64,000 bases of DNA from Mahella sp. Its GTDB lineage: Bacteria; Bacillota; Clostridia; Mahellales; Mahellaceae. The notes under the pieces were generated by a model. The model had not been told where the DNA came from. It made no database searches and saw only the letters and a list, made by a program, of their open reading frames with translations. The DNA lies in contig NZ_JAIHAU010000001.1 of assembly GCF_020054945.1 (NCBI RefSeq), positions 1-64,000 on the forward strand, written 5' to 3'. Position 1 is the stretch's first letter, and every line of letters begins with the position of its first letter. Below, in pieces: positions 26,363-34,248 of this stretch. The position numbers and the translations under genes are program-made.

Positions 26363-28972
26363 ATGGCATTAGAAATAGTAAGAACGGAACCTAACAAATG
26401 CCGGCAATGTTATTCGTGTGTCAGAAACTGCCCGGTTAAAGCTGTCAGGATAAAAGACGGGCAGGCCGAGATAATTCAAACAAGATGCATACAGTGCGGC
26501 AATTGCATAAAACATTGCAGCCAAAACGCCAAAAAAGTCATAAGCGGCATAGAAAATACTTCTGCCTTTCTGAACAAGGGGTATTATACCGTGGCATGCC
26601 TTGCACCCTCTTTTATAGCATCGTTTTATCCGGCCACACCATTACAGGAGGTAGCAGCTGTTAAAAAGCTGGGTTTTGCGGAAGTGTGGGAGGTGGCGGC
26701 CGGCGCCGAAATAGTAGCCAGGCATACCCAAGCCTTTCTGTTGCAGCATAAGCAAGGTACTTATATAAATGCCGCCTGTCCGGCTTTGGTAAACCTTATA
26801 GAAAGGCATTATCCTGCGCTCATACCGTATCTTAGCCCGATTGTATCGCCTATGATAGCCACCGGTATGATGATACGCTATGCATTAAGGCGTAAAAATA
26901 ACGTGAGGATCGTATTCGCAGGTCCGTGTATAGCTAAAAAAGACGAAATTCACCGTCCCGAATTCGACGGTATAATAGATGAGGTTTTAACCTTCGATGA
27001 ACTCAAACAAATGCTCAATGATTGTAATATAAACATTCCCACGTGCCATGAAGAGGCATGGGATAGCCCTGCCGTATCTAAAGGGCGCCTTTTGCCGCTG
27101 GTCAGTGGTTTTAGCAAAAATATAAAATCGGCGCAGGGTCAAATGGCTATAGATAGCAAAGAAAATATATTAGGATTGGTAAAAAACTTCAATTCTTTCG
27201 GTGCATACTTTATAGATGCGCTGCTGTGCCACGGATGCATAGAAGGTCCTAAAATCGACAGCCCTTTGCCCGTCTATCAACGTGGCATATTAATAGATCA
27301 ATACAGCCGCTACGATATGCCGACAAACAATGACATGACTTTGGAAGAAATATATGGAGAAATATCTGATAGACTATATAGAAACTATGAAAATAAAACA
27401 GCTTCGCTACCCTATCCGAGTGAGCAAGAAATACAGCAGATATTGGCTAGCACGGGCAAATGCTCGTTATCAGATGAATTAAACTGCGGAGCCTGCGGTT
27501 ACGATTCCTGCCGCGACAAAGCTATAGCGGTTTATCAGGGTGTTGCCGAGATAGAGATGTGCCTGCCCTATCTCATAAATCGAAAGAATACATTGCTAAA
27601 CCAGCTATCGGATAAATTAAATGAGATATCCTCATTAAACAATGAACTCAACGGCCTAGTCGAATGCTCATATGACGGTATGATGATGACTGACGGGCAA
27701 GGAAATATACTGCGCACAAATTCTGCATGGAAACGCATAGTGGGCATATCCGATGAACAATTGCCCGATAATGTCGCAGAGCTTGAGAATAAAAGGATCA
27801 TATACCCCTCGGCCACATTATTGGCTATAAAAGAGAAGCGCCGTATAACCGTATTGCAACAATGCCTAAGCGGCCGCCAGTTGATAGCGACGGCCAACCC
27901 CATATCAGATGAAAACGGCCAGATAACACGTGTGGTAGTAAATATAAGGGCTATGGACGAACTGAATAAACTGCAAAACAAATGGGTGAATTATAACGAT
28001 AGCTTTTCAAATGCCGATACCGTTAAAAATACTGTCCCTGCGCTTATAAGCAACAGCCCTTCTTTTATAAAAGCCTTAAATATAGCATATGAAGTGGCTG
28101 ATGTCGATTCCACTGTATTGCTTTTAGGTGAAACCGGTGTGGGAAAGGATATGATAGCCCATTTCATACACGATACCGGCTCACGAAAGAACGGTCCCTT
28201 TGTAAAGATAAACTGCGGTGCCATACCCGAAACGCTTATAGAATCCGAACTGTTCGGTTATGAAACCGGTGCGTTTACAGGAGCCAAACGCGACGGTAAA
28301 CAAGGGCTCTTTGAAGTGGCCAACCACGGTATACTGTTTCTGGACGAAATAGCCGAGCTGCCGATGGCAATGCAGGTAAAACTGTTGCAAGCCATCCAGG
28401 AGAAAAAAATAACGCGCATAGGCGGCATCAAACCCATAGATGTAGATATTCGGATAATAGCGGCCACCAACAAGGATCTGGCGACTATGGTAAAACAGGG
28501 TACGTTCAGGGCGGATCTTTATTATAGAATAAACGTGGTACCCATAACCATACCTCCACTGCGCGAACGCATCGAAGATATAGTGCCGCTGGCCCAATAC
28601 TTTGTCAAGCAGTTCGGCAATAAATACAATATTGATAAGCAACTTTCCATAGACGCATATGCAGCCCTCAATGAATATGATTGGCCGGGGAATGTGCGTG
28701 AATTGGAGAACATCATGGAACGGCTGACGGTGACCACAAAGGGTGATATAATAACCTCGGAAGATATATGGAGTTGTATAGGAGACCGACCATCCATACG
28801 GTCGACTGTAAAAGTAAACGACATAATGCCTATTAAAGAAGCCGTCGAAGAAGTGGAGCGCCAATTATTGCAGATGGCCCACAAACGCTATAAAAGCACC
28901 TATAAAATGGCTGAATGCTTGGATATTGATCAATCTACTATAGTGCGCAAGCTCAAAAAATACCAAAATTAA
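26363..28972 (+). CDS. Sigma-54 activator with ferredoxin and [FeFe]-hydrogenase-like sensory domains
   Basis: About 869 residues. Domain order: a 2[4Fe-4S] ferredoxin (CRQCYSCVRNCP, CIQCGNCIKHC; residues ~10-60); a hydrogenase large-subunit-like region (~70-350); a [4Fe-4S] module CGACGYDSCRDKA (~390-425); a PAS domain (~430-540); a sigma-54 AAA+ domain with GETGVGKD, GAFTGA and ILFLDEIAEL (~575-800); and a C-terminal DNA-binding helix-turn-helix (MAECLDIDQSTIVRKLK). The H-cluster motifs are altered: L1 reads AACPAL, with Ala where catalytic enzymes carry the proton-relay Cys; L2 reads GPCIAKKDE; L3 reads CHGC. Sensory hydrogenases show similar changes, so I infer H2 or redox sensing. I start at ATG 26363 because GGAAGGGG precedes it; the track's 26339 lies before that site. 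Confidence 0.9.
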   Translation: MALEIVRTEPNKCRQCYSCVRNCPVKAVRIKDGQAEIIQTRCIQCGNCIKHCSQNAKKVISGIENTSAFLNKGYYTVACLAPSFIASFYPATPLQEVAAVKKLGFAEVWEVAAGAEIVARHTQAFLLQHKQGTYINAACPALVNLIERHYPALIPYLSPIVSPMIATGMMIRYALRRKNNVRIVFAGPCIAKKDEIHRPEFDGIIDEVLTFDELKQMLNDCNINIPTCHEEAWDSPAVSKGRLLPLVSGFSKNIKSAQGQMAIDSKENILGLVKNFNSFGAYFIDALLCHGCIEGPKIDSPLPVYQRGILIDQYSRYDMPTNNDMTLEEIYGEISDRLYRNYENKTASLPYPSEQEIQQILASTGKCSLSDELNCGACGYDSCRDKAIAVYQGVAEIEMCLPYLINRKNTLLNQLSDKLNEISSLNNELNGLVECSYDGMMMTDGQGNILRTNSAWKRIVGISDEQLPDNVAELENKRIIYPSATLLAIKEKRRITVLQQCLSGRQLIATANPISDENGQITRVVVNIRAMDELNKLQNKWVNYNDSFSNADTVKNTVPALISNSPSFIKALNIAYEVADVDSTVLLLGETGVGKDMIAHFIHDTGSRKNGPFVKINCGAIPETLIESELFGYETGAFTGAKRDGKQGLFEVANHGILFLDEIAELPMAMQVKLLQAIQEKKITRIGGIKPIDVDIRIIAATNKDLATMVKQGTFRADLYYRINVVPITIPPLRERIEDIVPLAQYFVKQFGNKYNIDKQLSIDAYAALNEYDWPGNVRELENIMERLTVTTKGDIITSEDIWSCIGDRPSIRSTVKVNDIMPIKEAVEEVERQLLQMAHKRYKSTYKMAECLDIDQSTIVRKLKKYQN

Positions 28973-28990
28973 TGCAAACATGCATTAAAG
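28971..28990. promoter_or_regulatory. Putative upstream activating site 1 for the sigma-54 activator
   Basis: AATGC-AAACAT-GCATTAAAG. It is a palindrome AATGC-N6-GCATT with an AAAG extension, starting at the activator's stop codon. A 17/20 identical copy lies 87 bases downstream. Confidence 0.6.
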
Positions 28991-29012
28991 CGATGTAGAA
29001 ATACATCGCTTT
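28987..29012 (+). terminator. Hairpin, probable terminator of the activator gene
   Basis: AAAGCGATGTA-GAAA-TACATCGCTTT, a perfect 11-bp stem with a GAAA tetraloop, followed after 11 bases by TTTTTT. The delayed T-run makes it a moderate terminator. It lies between the two activating sites. Confidence 0.55.
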
Positions 29013-29057
29013 AATTCGCTACTTTTTTAACAATAAAACAGCTTATCTATCCTATGC

Positions 29058-29077
29058 AATGCGCATATGCATTAAAG
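29058..29077. promoter_or_regulatory. Putative upstream activating site 2 for the sigma-54 activator
   Basis: AATGC-GCATAT-GCATTAAAG, matching site 1 at 17 of 20 positions. It is centred about 130 bases before the predicted hydC transcription start, a usual distance for enhancer-binding proteins. Confidence 0.6.
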
Positions 29078-29168
29078 ATAAATATAAATTTCATAACCTT
29101 TTTAATAATCATTGTTCTATTATGGCTAAAGATTCGTTAAATTTGTATCTATTTTTTAACCATCTAGT

Positions 29169-29184
29169 TGGTATATACTTTGCT
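29169..29184 (+). promoter_or_regulatory. Sigma-54 (-24/-12) promoter of the hydrogenase operon
   Basis: TGGTATATACTTTGCT: the -24 GG (29170-29171) and the -12 GC (29182-29183) have exactly the 12-base register of the TGGCAC-N5-TTGCW consensus. It sits 42 bases upstream of the hydC ATG, directly behind a gene for a sigma-54 activator with GAFTGA. Confidence 0.78.
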
Positions 29185-29226
29185 CTTAATATAAGTAGAA
29201 TGATTTTTATCGAAGGAGATAGTTTT

Positions 29227-29679
29227 ATGGTAGAAGAAATAATAAATAGCCATGGCATCGCTGAAGATAAGCTCGTGCCGATACTGCTGGATATTCAAAA
29301 CAGCAACGATAAGCATTATTTGAGCGAAGATGACCTAAAACAAGTGTCGAGATTGCTCGGTATACCGGAAAGCCGCGTATACAGCGTAGCCACATTTTAC
29401 AGCTTTTTTTCTTTACAACCCAGGGGCAAATATATAATACAGATATGCGATAATGCCCCATGTATAGTCAACGGCGCATACAATGTGATCGATGATTTTC
29501 GCCATATATTGGGCATAGATATGGGGCAAACCACTCCGGACGGTCTGTTTACACTTGAATACAGCAGCTGTCTGGGATGTTGCTCACATGCCCCCGCAGC
29601 CAGAATAAGCGGGGAATTATATGGCGATCTCGATAGCGAAAAAATAAAATCGATACTGAGCGATCTTAGGAGGCGATAG
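29227..29679 (+). CDS. hydC: NADH-linked [FeFe]-hydrogenase subunit HydC (NuoE-like [2Fe-2S] protein)
   Basis: A 150-residue NuoE/HndA-type thioredoxin-fold [2Fe-2S] protein, the small electron carrier of HydABC hydrogenases. The N-terminal helical part has YLSEDDLKQVSRLLGIPESRVYSVATFYSFF. The cluster ligands are the cysteines in CDNAPC and CLGCC (C-x4-C and C-x3-C). The ATG at 29227 has GAAGGAGAT seven bases upstream; the track's start 56 codons earlier translates the promoter region and is not real. First gene of the hydCBA operon, driven by the sigma-54 promoter. Confidence 0.93.
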   Translation: MVEEIINSHGIAEDKLVPILLDIQNSNDKHYLSEDDLKQVSRLLGIPESRVYSVATFYSFFSLQPRGKYIIQICDNAPCIVNGAYNVIDDFRHILGIDMGQTTPDGLFTLEYSSCLGCCSHAPAARISGELYGDLDSEKIKSILSDLRRR

Positions 29680-29682
29680 CAT

Positions 29683-30987
29683 ATGTCCGATCTTACAGTA
29701 AAACGTTTGACACAGCGTTGCGGCGACATCGATCCGAGAGATGTATCAGAGTATATAAGTACCGGCGGGTACAAGGCGCTGGTTAAGGCGCTCTTGACCA
29801 TGAAACCGCAGGGCGTAATAGACGAGGTCAAAGCGTCCGGTCTGCTGGGCCGCGGTGGAGCCGCTTTTCCAACCGGCCTCAAGATGCAGATGGTTCACGA
29901 TACTCCAGGCGATGTGAAATACGTCGTATGTAACGCGGATGAAGGCGAACCGGGCACATTCAAGGATCGGTACCTGATGGAAGGCGATCCATACCAACTG
30001 GTGGAAGGTATTATCCTTGCCGGCTACGCCGTTGGTGCACAGAAAGGTTATATTTATATAAGGGGCGAGTATGACCGCGCTATAGAGCTAATGAAAAATG
30101 CTGTTGAACAGACCAGAAAGATCGGTTATCTGGGCAATAACATATTGAAACAGCATTTCAACTTCGATATTGAAGTGCGCTCGGGCGCCGGAGCTTATAT
30201 ATGCGGTGAAGAATTCGCCCTGATCGAGTCTTTAGAAGGCAAAAGCGGGCGGCCGCGTTACAAACCACCGTATCCCCCTGTTTCCGGCTTGTGGGATAAG
30301 CCCACTTTAATAAATAACGTGGAAACCTTGGCCAATATACCCTATATCGTATCAAACGGCAGCAAGGCCTTTCGTTCGGTAGGTACCGACAATAGCGCCG
30401 GCACTAAGCTTATATGCTTATCAGGTAATATCGCCAACAGAGGCGTATTCGAGCTACCGTTTGGCATAACGCTCAAAGATATTATATACGATATAGGCCA
30501 AGGCGTACCCGGCGAACGCGAGCTTAAAATGATCCAGATAGGCGGAGCTTCGGGCAGCTGTATACCCTCCGATATGTTGGACGTCAAGCTCGACTTTGCA
30601 GATATGAAAAAGAACGGTTTGTCGATGGGTTCGGGCGCTATTATAGCCTTTGACGACAGCCGGTGCGTTATAGACATAGTAAAAAGTCTACTTAAATTCT
30701 TTGCCCATGAATCCTGCGGTAAATGCACGCCCTGCCGCGAGGGTAATCCTCAGCTCTATAACCTTATAGACGATTTCAGCAAAGGCTCAGCCACCCCTTC
30801 CCATTACGATGTACTTCAGTCGCTGACACAAACAATGCAGCAAGCGGCATTATGCGGTCTCGGTCAGTCATCGCCTATGCCGGTTGTATCAACGCTACTG
30901 TATTTCAAAGACGAATACGATATGCACATAAACGGTCGCTGTCCTGCCGGTATATGCTCATCGACAAACGGAGGTGAAATAATATGA
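29683..30987 (+). CDS. hydB: NADH-linked [FeFe]-hydrogenase subunit HydB (NuoF-like), short form
   Basis: A 434-residue flavoprotein subunit that carries FMN and binds NAD(H). Motifs: LLGRGGAAFPTGLKMQ, NADEGEPGTFKDRYLMEGDPYQLVEG (FMN/NAD), a SLBB region, and the [4Fe-4S] ligands SCGKCTPCREG. Canonical electron-bifurcating HydB proteins have about 600 residues, with an N-terminal [2Fe-2S] domain and a C-terminal 2[4Fe-4S] domain. This one lacks both; it ends shortly after GRCPAGIC, where the C-terminal ferredoxin domain would begin. It starts 3 bases after hydC and overlaps hydA by 4 bases. Confidence 0.93.
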   Translation: MSDLTVKRLTQRCGDIDPRDVSEYISTGGYKALVKALLTMKPQGVIDEVKASGLLGRGGAAFPTGLKMQMVHDTPGDVKYVVCNADEGEPGTFKDRYLMEGDPYQLVEGIILAGYAVGAQKGYIYIRGEYDRAIELMKNAVEQTRKIGYLGNNILKQHFNFDIEVRSGAGAYICGEEFALIESLEGKSGRPRYKPPYPPVSGLWDKPTLINNVETLANIPYIVSNGSKAFRSVGTDNSAGTKLICLSGNIANRGVFELPFGITLKDIIYDIGQGVPGERELKMIQIGGASGSCIPSDMLDVKLDFADMKKNGLSMGSGAIIAFDDSRCVIDIVKSLLKFFAHESCGKCTPCREGNPQLYNLIDDFSKGSATPSHYDVLQSLTQTMQQAALCGLGQSSPMPVVSTLLYFKDEYDMHINGRCPAGICSSTNGGEII

Positions 30988-32705
30988 ACACAGTTACTTT
31001 AACTATAGATGGCCAAAAAGTAACCGTTCCGGAGAATACGTCAATATTGGACGCAGCCAAAAAAGCGGGTATAGATATACCTACGCTCTGCTACTTTCCC
31101 GACCAAAATATCAAAGGCAACTGCCGCGTATGCGTGGTAGAAGTGGAAGGTTCACGTACCCTGGCCGCTTCATGCTCCACACCCGTAAACGAAGGTATGG
31201 CAGTTAAAACATGGAGCAAAAATGTGATGAACGCCAGGCGGACAATAGTCCAGCTCATGCTGGCCGACCACGATGAAGACTGCAACGAATGCGTAAAGAA
31301 CGGCGTATGCGAGCTGCAATCCCTCGCTCAAAGATTAAATATTCAGCATAATCCGTTCAAGAATATACTTAAACCCAAACCCATAGATACATCGACGCCG
31401 TCTTTAATACGCAATCCGAATAAATGCGTCAAATGCGGCAGATGCGTTGATATGTGCCAGGAAACACAGCAGGTAGGCATATTATTTGACGCTTATCGCG
31501 GTGCCGATAGCGAGATAGTATCCGGATTGGGCAAATATTTGAGTGACGCCGGATGTATATTATGTGGTCAGTGTTCCACCGTTTGCCCTGTGGCGGCCAT
31601 ATATGAAAACGATGAAACCGATAAGGTATGGCAAGCTATATTTGATACCAGCAAACGCGTTATCGTTCAAACGGCACCGGCTATAAGGGTATCGATAGCT
31701 GAAGAATTCGATATGCTTCCCGGTACTGTGGCGCTGGGCCAATTAGCTGCAGGCTTGAGGCGATTGGGTTTCGACGATGTGTTCGATACTGATTTCGCCG
31801 CCGATCTGACCATAATGGAGGAAGGGCATGAACTGCTTGATCGTCTCCAACACGGCGGTATGTTGCCCATGATAACCTCATGCAGCCCAGGCTGGATAAA
31901 CTTCATAGAACAATACTATCCAGACCTATTACCGCACCTTTCCACATGCAAGTCCCCTCAACAAATGTTCGGATCGATAGCCAAGACATATTACGCTCAA
32001 AAAATAGGTCTTAAACCTGAAGATATATTTGTGGTATCCATTATGCCTTGCACAGCTAAAAAATACGAATCCGGCAGGCCTGAGATGAACGACAGCGGTG
32101 TCAGGGATGTCGATGTGGCGCTGACCACGAGAGAGCTAGCTCGTATGATAAGGCAGGCCGGCATAGACTTCACAGCATTGCCTGAAGAGCCGTTTGACGA
32201 GCCGCTGGGCATATCGACCGGTGCCGGTGCCATATTCGGTGCTACGGGCGGGGTTATGGAGGCAGCTCTGCGCACGGTATACGAGGTCGTTACAGGCAAT
32301 ACGTTGCCCTCTTTGGACTTCACTGATGTACGAGGTTTAAAGGGAATAAAAGAGGCCAGTGTGGATTTGGATGACGTCAAGGTCAATGTAGCCGTAGCAC
32401 ATGGTATAGCCAATGCAAAAAAGCTGCTGGAGCTTATCAGAAATGGAGCCGCCGATTATCAGTTTATAGAGATCATGTGCTGTCCAGGTGGCTGTATAGG
32501 TGGCGGCGGCCAGCCTTACCGAACGACCAACGCTATACGCCAGCAACGTATCAAAGCTATATATGAAGTCGACAAAGCCATGCCATTGCGAAAATCGCAT
32601 GAAAACCCTGCTGTACAGGCATTGTACGAAGAATTTTTAGGGCGACCGCTGAGTGAAAAATCTCATCATTTGTTGCATACAACATACTCGAACAGGCAAC
32701 ATTAA
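30984..32705 (+). CDS. hydA: [FeFe]-hydrogenase catalytic subunit HydA
   Basis: A 573-residue catalytic subunit that interconverts H2 with protons and electrons. N-terminal [2Fe-2S] domain (TLCYF, GNCRVCVVEVEG), His/Cys-ligated cluster (HDEDCNECVKNGVCELQ), two [4Fe-4S] clusters (CVKCGRCVDMC, CILCGQCSTVCP), then the H-cluster domain: L1 TSCSPGWINF, L2 MPCTAKKYE, L3 EIMCCPGGCIGGGGQP. L1 has Ser after Cys (TSCSP), a known variant. The ATG overlaps the hydB stop (ATGA). It lacks an extra C-terminal [2Fe-2S] domain. Maturation genes hydEFG are not in the window. Confidence 0.96.
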   Translation: MNTVTLTIDGQKVTVPENTSILDAAKKAGIDIPTLCYFPDQNIKGNCRVCVVEVEGSRTLAASCSTPVNEGMAVKTWSKNVMNARRTIVQLMLADHDEDCNECVKNGVCELQSLAQRLNIQHNPFKNILKPKPIDTSTPSLIRNPNKCVKCGRCVDMCQETQQVGILFDAYRGADSEIVSGLGKYLSDAGCILCGQCSTVCPVAAIYENDETDKVWQAIFDTSKRVIVQTAPAIRVSIAEEFDMLPGTVALGQLAAGLRRLGFDDVFDTDFAADLTIMEEGHELLDRLQHGGMLPMITSCSPGWINFIEQYYPDLLPHLSTCKSPQQMFGSIAKTYYAQKIGLKPEDIFVVSIMPCTAKKYESGRPEMNDSGVRDVDVALTTRELARMIRQAGIDFTALPEEPFDEPLGISTGAGAIFGATGGVMEAALRTVYEVVTGNTLPSLDFTDVRGLKGIKEASVDLDDVKVNVAVAHGIANAKKLLELIRNGAADYQFIEIMCCPGGCIGGGGQPYRTTNAIRQQRIKAIYEVDKAMPLRKSHENPAVQALYEEFLGRPLSEKSHHLLHTTYSNRQH

Positions 32706-32761
32706 AATAAAAGCATTACCGCTGCATCTTCGGTTTATAGAAAAAGGAGGCTTACCTCAAG

Positions 32762-33412
32762 ATGAAGAAAAATATATCATGTCTGGTGCTCAGGAGATTG
32801 GCCATATATTACCGTTACCTGTCGCAGCTGCCTGCTGATACGATTCATTCAATATCGTCCAATGAGATATCGAAGCAACTAGGCATAAAGGCGTCGCAAT
32901 TGAGGCAGGACCTCCATTGGTTCGGAGAATTCGGCCATCAAGGATACGGCTATGATATTGCCTATCTCAAAGAACAGATACGCAATATACTGCACCTGGA
33001 TATCCAGCATCCGTTTATAATCATAGGCGCCGGTAATCTCGGTCAGGCATTGGCCAATTACGCCGAATTCGAGCATGACGGTTTTATACTTAAAGCATTG
33101 TTCGACGTAAATCCAAAGCTTATAGGCCTGCGCATACGCGATGTGGAGATTATAGATATGGATGATCTTGAGATATTCTTGTCGCAACATCCCGTAAGCA
33201 TAGCCGCTATATGCACGCCGGCCAACAAAGCACAGAGCGTCATAAATCGCGCCGTAAATGCAGGCGTAAAGGGCATATGGAACTTCGCCTGCGCCAATAT
33301 CAGCGTACCGGAAGGTGTAGTGGTAGAGAACGTATACCTCAACGAAAGCCTCTACACACTGGCCGCACGTTTAGAGGAGGAGTGCGACGAAAGGGCTTTT
33401 AATGAGTATTAA
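32762..33412 (+). CDS. rex: Redox-sensing transcriptional repressor Rex
   Basis: A 216-residue NADH/NAD+-sensing repressor. The N-terminal winged helix includes LRRLAIYYRYLSQL and ISKQLGIKASQLRQDLHWFGEFG; the Rossmann fold has FIIIGAGNLGQALANY, and IAAICTPANKAQSVIN follows. In Firmicutes Rex represses fermentation and hydrogenase genes at low NADH. Placed 56 bases after hydA, it likely shares the transcript, so the hydrogenase operon carries its own redox regulator. AGGAGG lies 13 bases upstream of the ATG, slightly far. No full Rex operator was found in the operon's leader. Confidence 0.93.
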   Translation: MKKNISCLVLRRLAIYYRYLSQLPADTIHSISSNEISKQLGIKASQLRQDLHWFGEFGHQGYGYDIAYLKEQIRNILHLDIQHPFIIIGAGNLGQALANYAEFEHDGFILKALFDVNPKLIGLRIRDVEIIDMDDLEIFLSQHPVSIAAICTPANKAQSVINRAVNAGVKGIWNFACANISVPEGVVVENVYLNESLYTLAARLEEECDERAFNEY

Positions 33413-33449
33413 ACTCATTAATCAATTTATTTTTTAGGAGGAATAAGTC

Positions 33450-34202
33450 ATGCGTTTAGAGAACAAAACAGCAGTAGTAACGGGAGCCGGTTCCGGCATG
33501 GGCAGAGCCATTGCTATAGCCCTTGCAAAGGAAGGAGCAAAAATAGTATTAGGCGAATTGGTTGAGGAAAGCGGCAGAGAAACCGAGCAGATGATAAAAG
33601 AGGCCGGTGGTCAGGCCATATTCATAAAAACCGACGTATCCAAAGTTGCGGATATAGACAAGCTCGTTTCCACTACCGTACAAGAGTTTGGTAAGCTGGA
33701 TATCATGGTGAACAACGCCGGCATATTCGATAACTTTACATCATGCCTCGATGCCAGTGAAGAACTGTATGACCGCGTGATGAATGTGAACCTTAAAGGC
33801 GTGTTCCTCGGCTGCAAACGCGCGCTGCAGGAAATGATCAAGCAGCGCAGCGGCAAGATCATAAATACGGCGTCTGTAGCAGGATTAAACGGCATGGCCG
33901 GCGGTACCGTCTATACTGCCTCCAAACACGGCGTCGTGGGCATCACAAGGCAAGTGGCCTGCGAGGTAGCACCGCTGGGTATAAACGTTAACGCCATATG
34001 CCCGGGTGCCATAATTACCGGTATGACCAGGGATTTATTGGGTACCCCCGAACAGCAGGAAGCCATATTAGCCCCCATACCCATGAAACGCGTCGGTCAG
34101 CCCGAAGATATAGCAAAAGCCGCTGTCTTTCTGGCATCAGACGAGTCCAGCTATATAACTGGCGCCACGCTGGTAGTAGACGGCGGATGGCGTGCCAAAT
34201 AA
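33450..34202 (+). CDS. Short-chain dehydrogenase/reductase (FabG-like)
   Basis: A 250-residue classical SDR. Cofactor motif TGAGSGMGRAIAIALAKEGA, NNAGIF, catalytic Ser-Tyr-Lys in NTASVAGLNGMAG...VYTASKHGVVG, and the C-terminal ITGATLVVDGGW. The Gly-rich motif with E in the second strand (LGELVEES) suggests NAD preference, only weakly. It lies 37 bases after rex and is the last plus-strand gene before the convergent sugar cluster, so it could belong functionally to either. Substrate unknown. Confidence 0.85.
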   Translation: MRLENKTAVVTGAGSGMGRAIAIALAKEGAKIVLGELVEESGRETEQMIKEAGGQAIFIKTDVSKVADIDKLVSTTVQEFGKLDIMVNNAGIFDNFTSCLDASEELYDRVMNVNLKGVFLGCKRALQEMIKQRSGKIINTASVAGLNGMAGGTVYTASKHGVVGITRQVACEVAPLGINVNAICPGAIITGMTRDLLGTPEQQEAILAPIPMKRVGQPEDIAKAAVFLASDESSYITGATLVVDGGWRAK

Positions 34203-34217
34203 TTGATTAAAATCAAA

Positions 34218-34248
34218 AGCGGGCATTAAAACAGTGCCCGCTCATTTT
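34218..34248. terminator. Intrinsic terminator between the dehydrogenase and kinase genes
   Basis: AGCGGGCA-N9-TGCCCGCT followed by CATTTTTAC, an 8-bp GC-rich stem. On the minus strand an A-rich region before it gives TTTTGATTTT after the stem, so it may serve both convergent genes. Confidence 0.8.

Noticed and set aside
28181-28864. 227-residue minus-strand ORF
   Set aside because: Shadow of the sigma-54 AAA+ domain; its aromatic-rich sequence has no recognisable features.
28973-29226. Full Rex operator (TTGTTAA-N4-TTAACAA) in the hydrogenase leader
   Set aside because: Only scattered TTAAC-like half-sites were found at 29030 and 29153, without the required spacing.
29059-29226. N-terminal extension of HydC in the ORF track
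   Set aside because: It would translate the sigma-54 promoter and activating site; the ATG at 29227 has a good ribosome-binding site and matches the family N-terminus.
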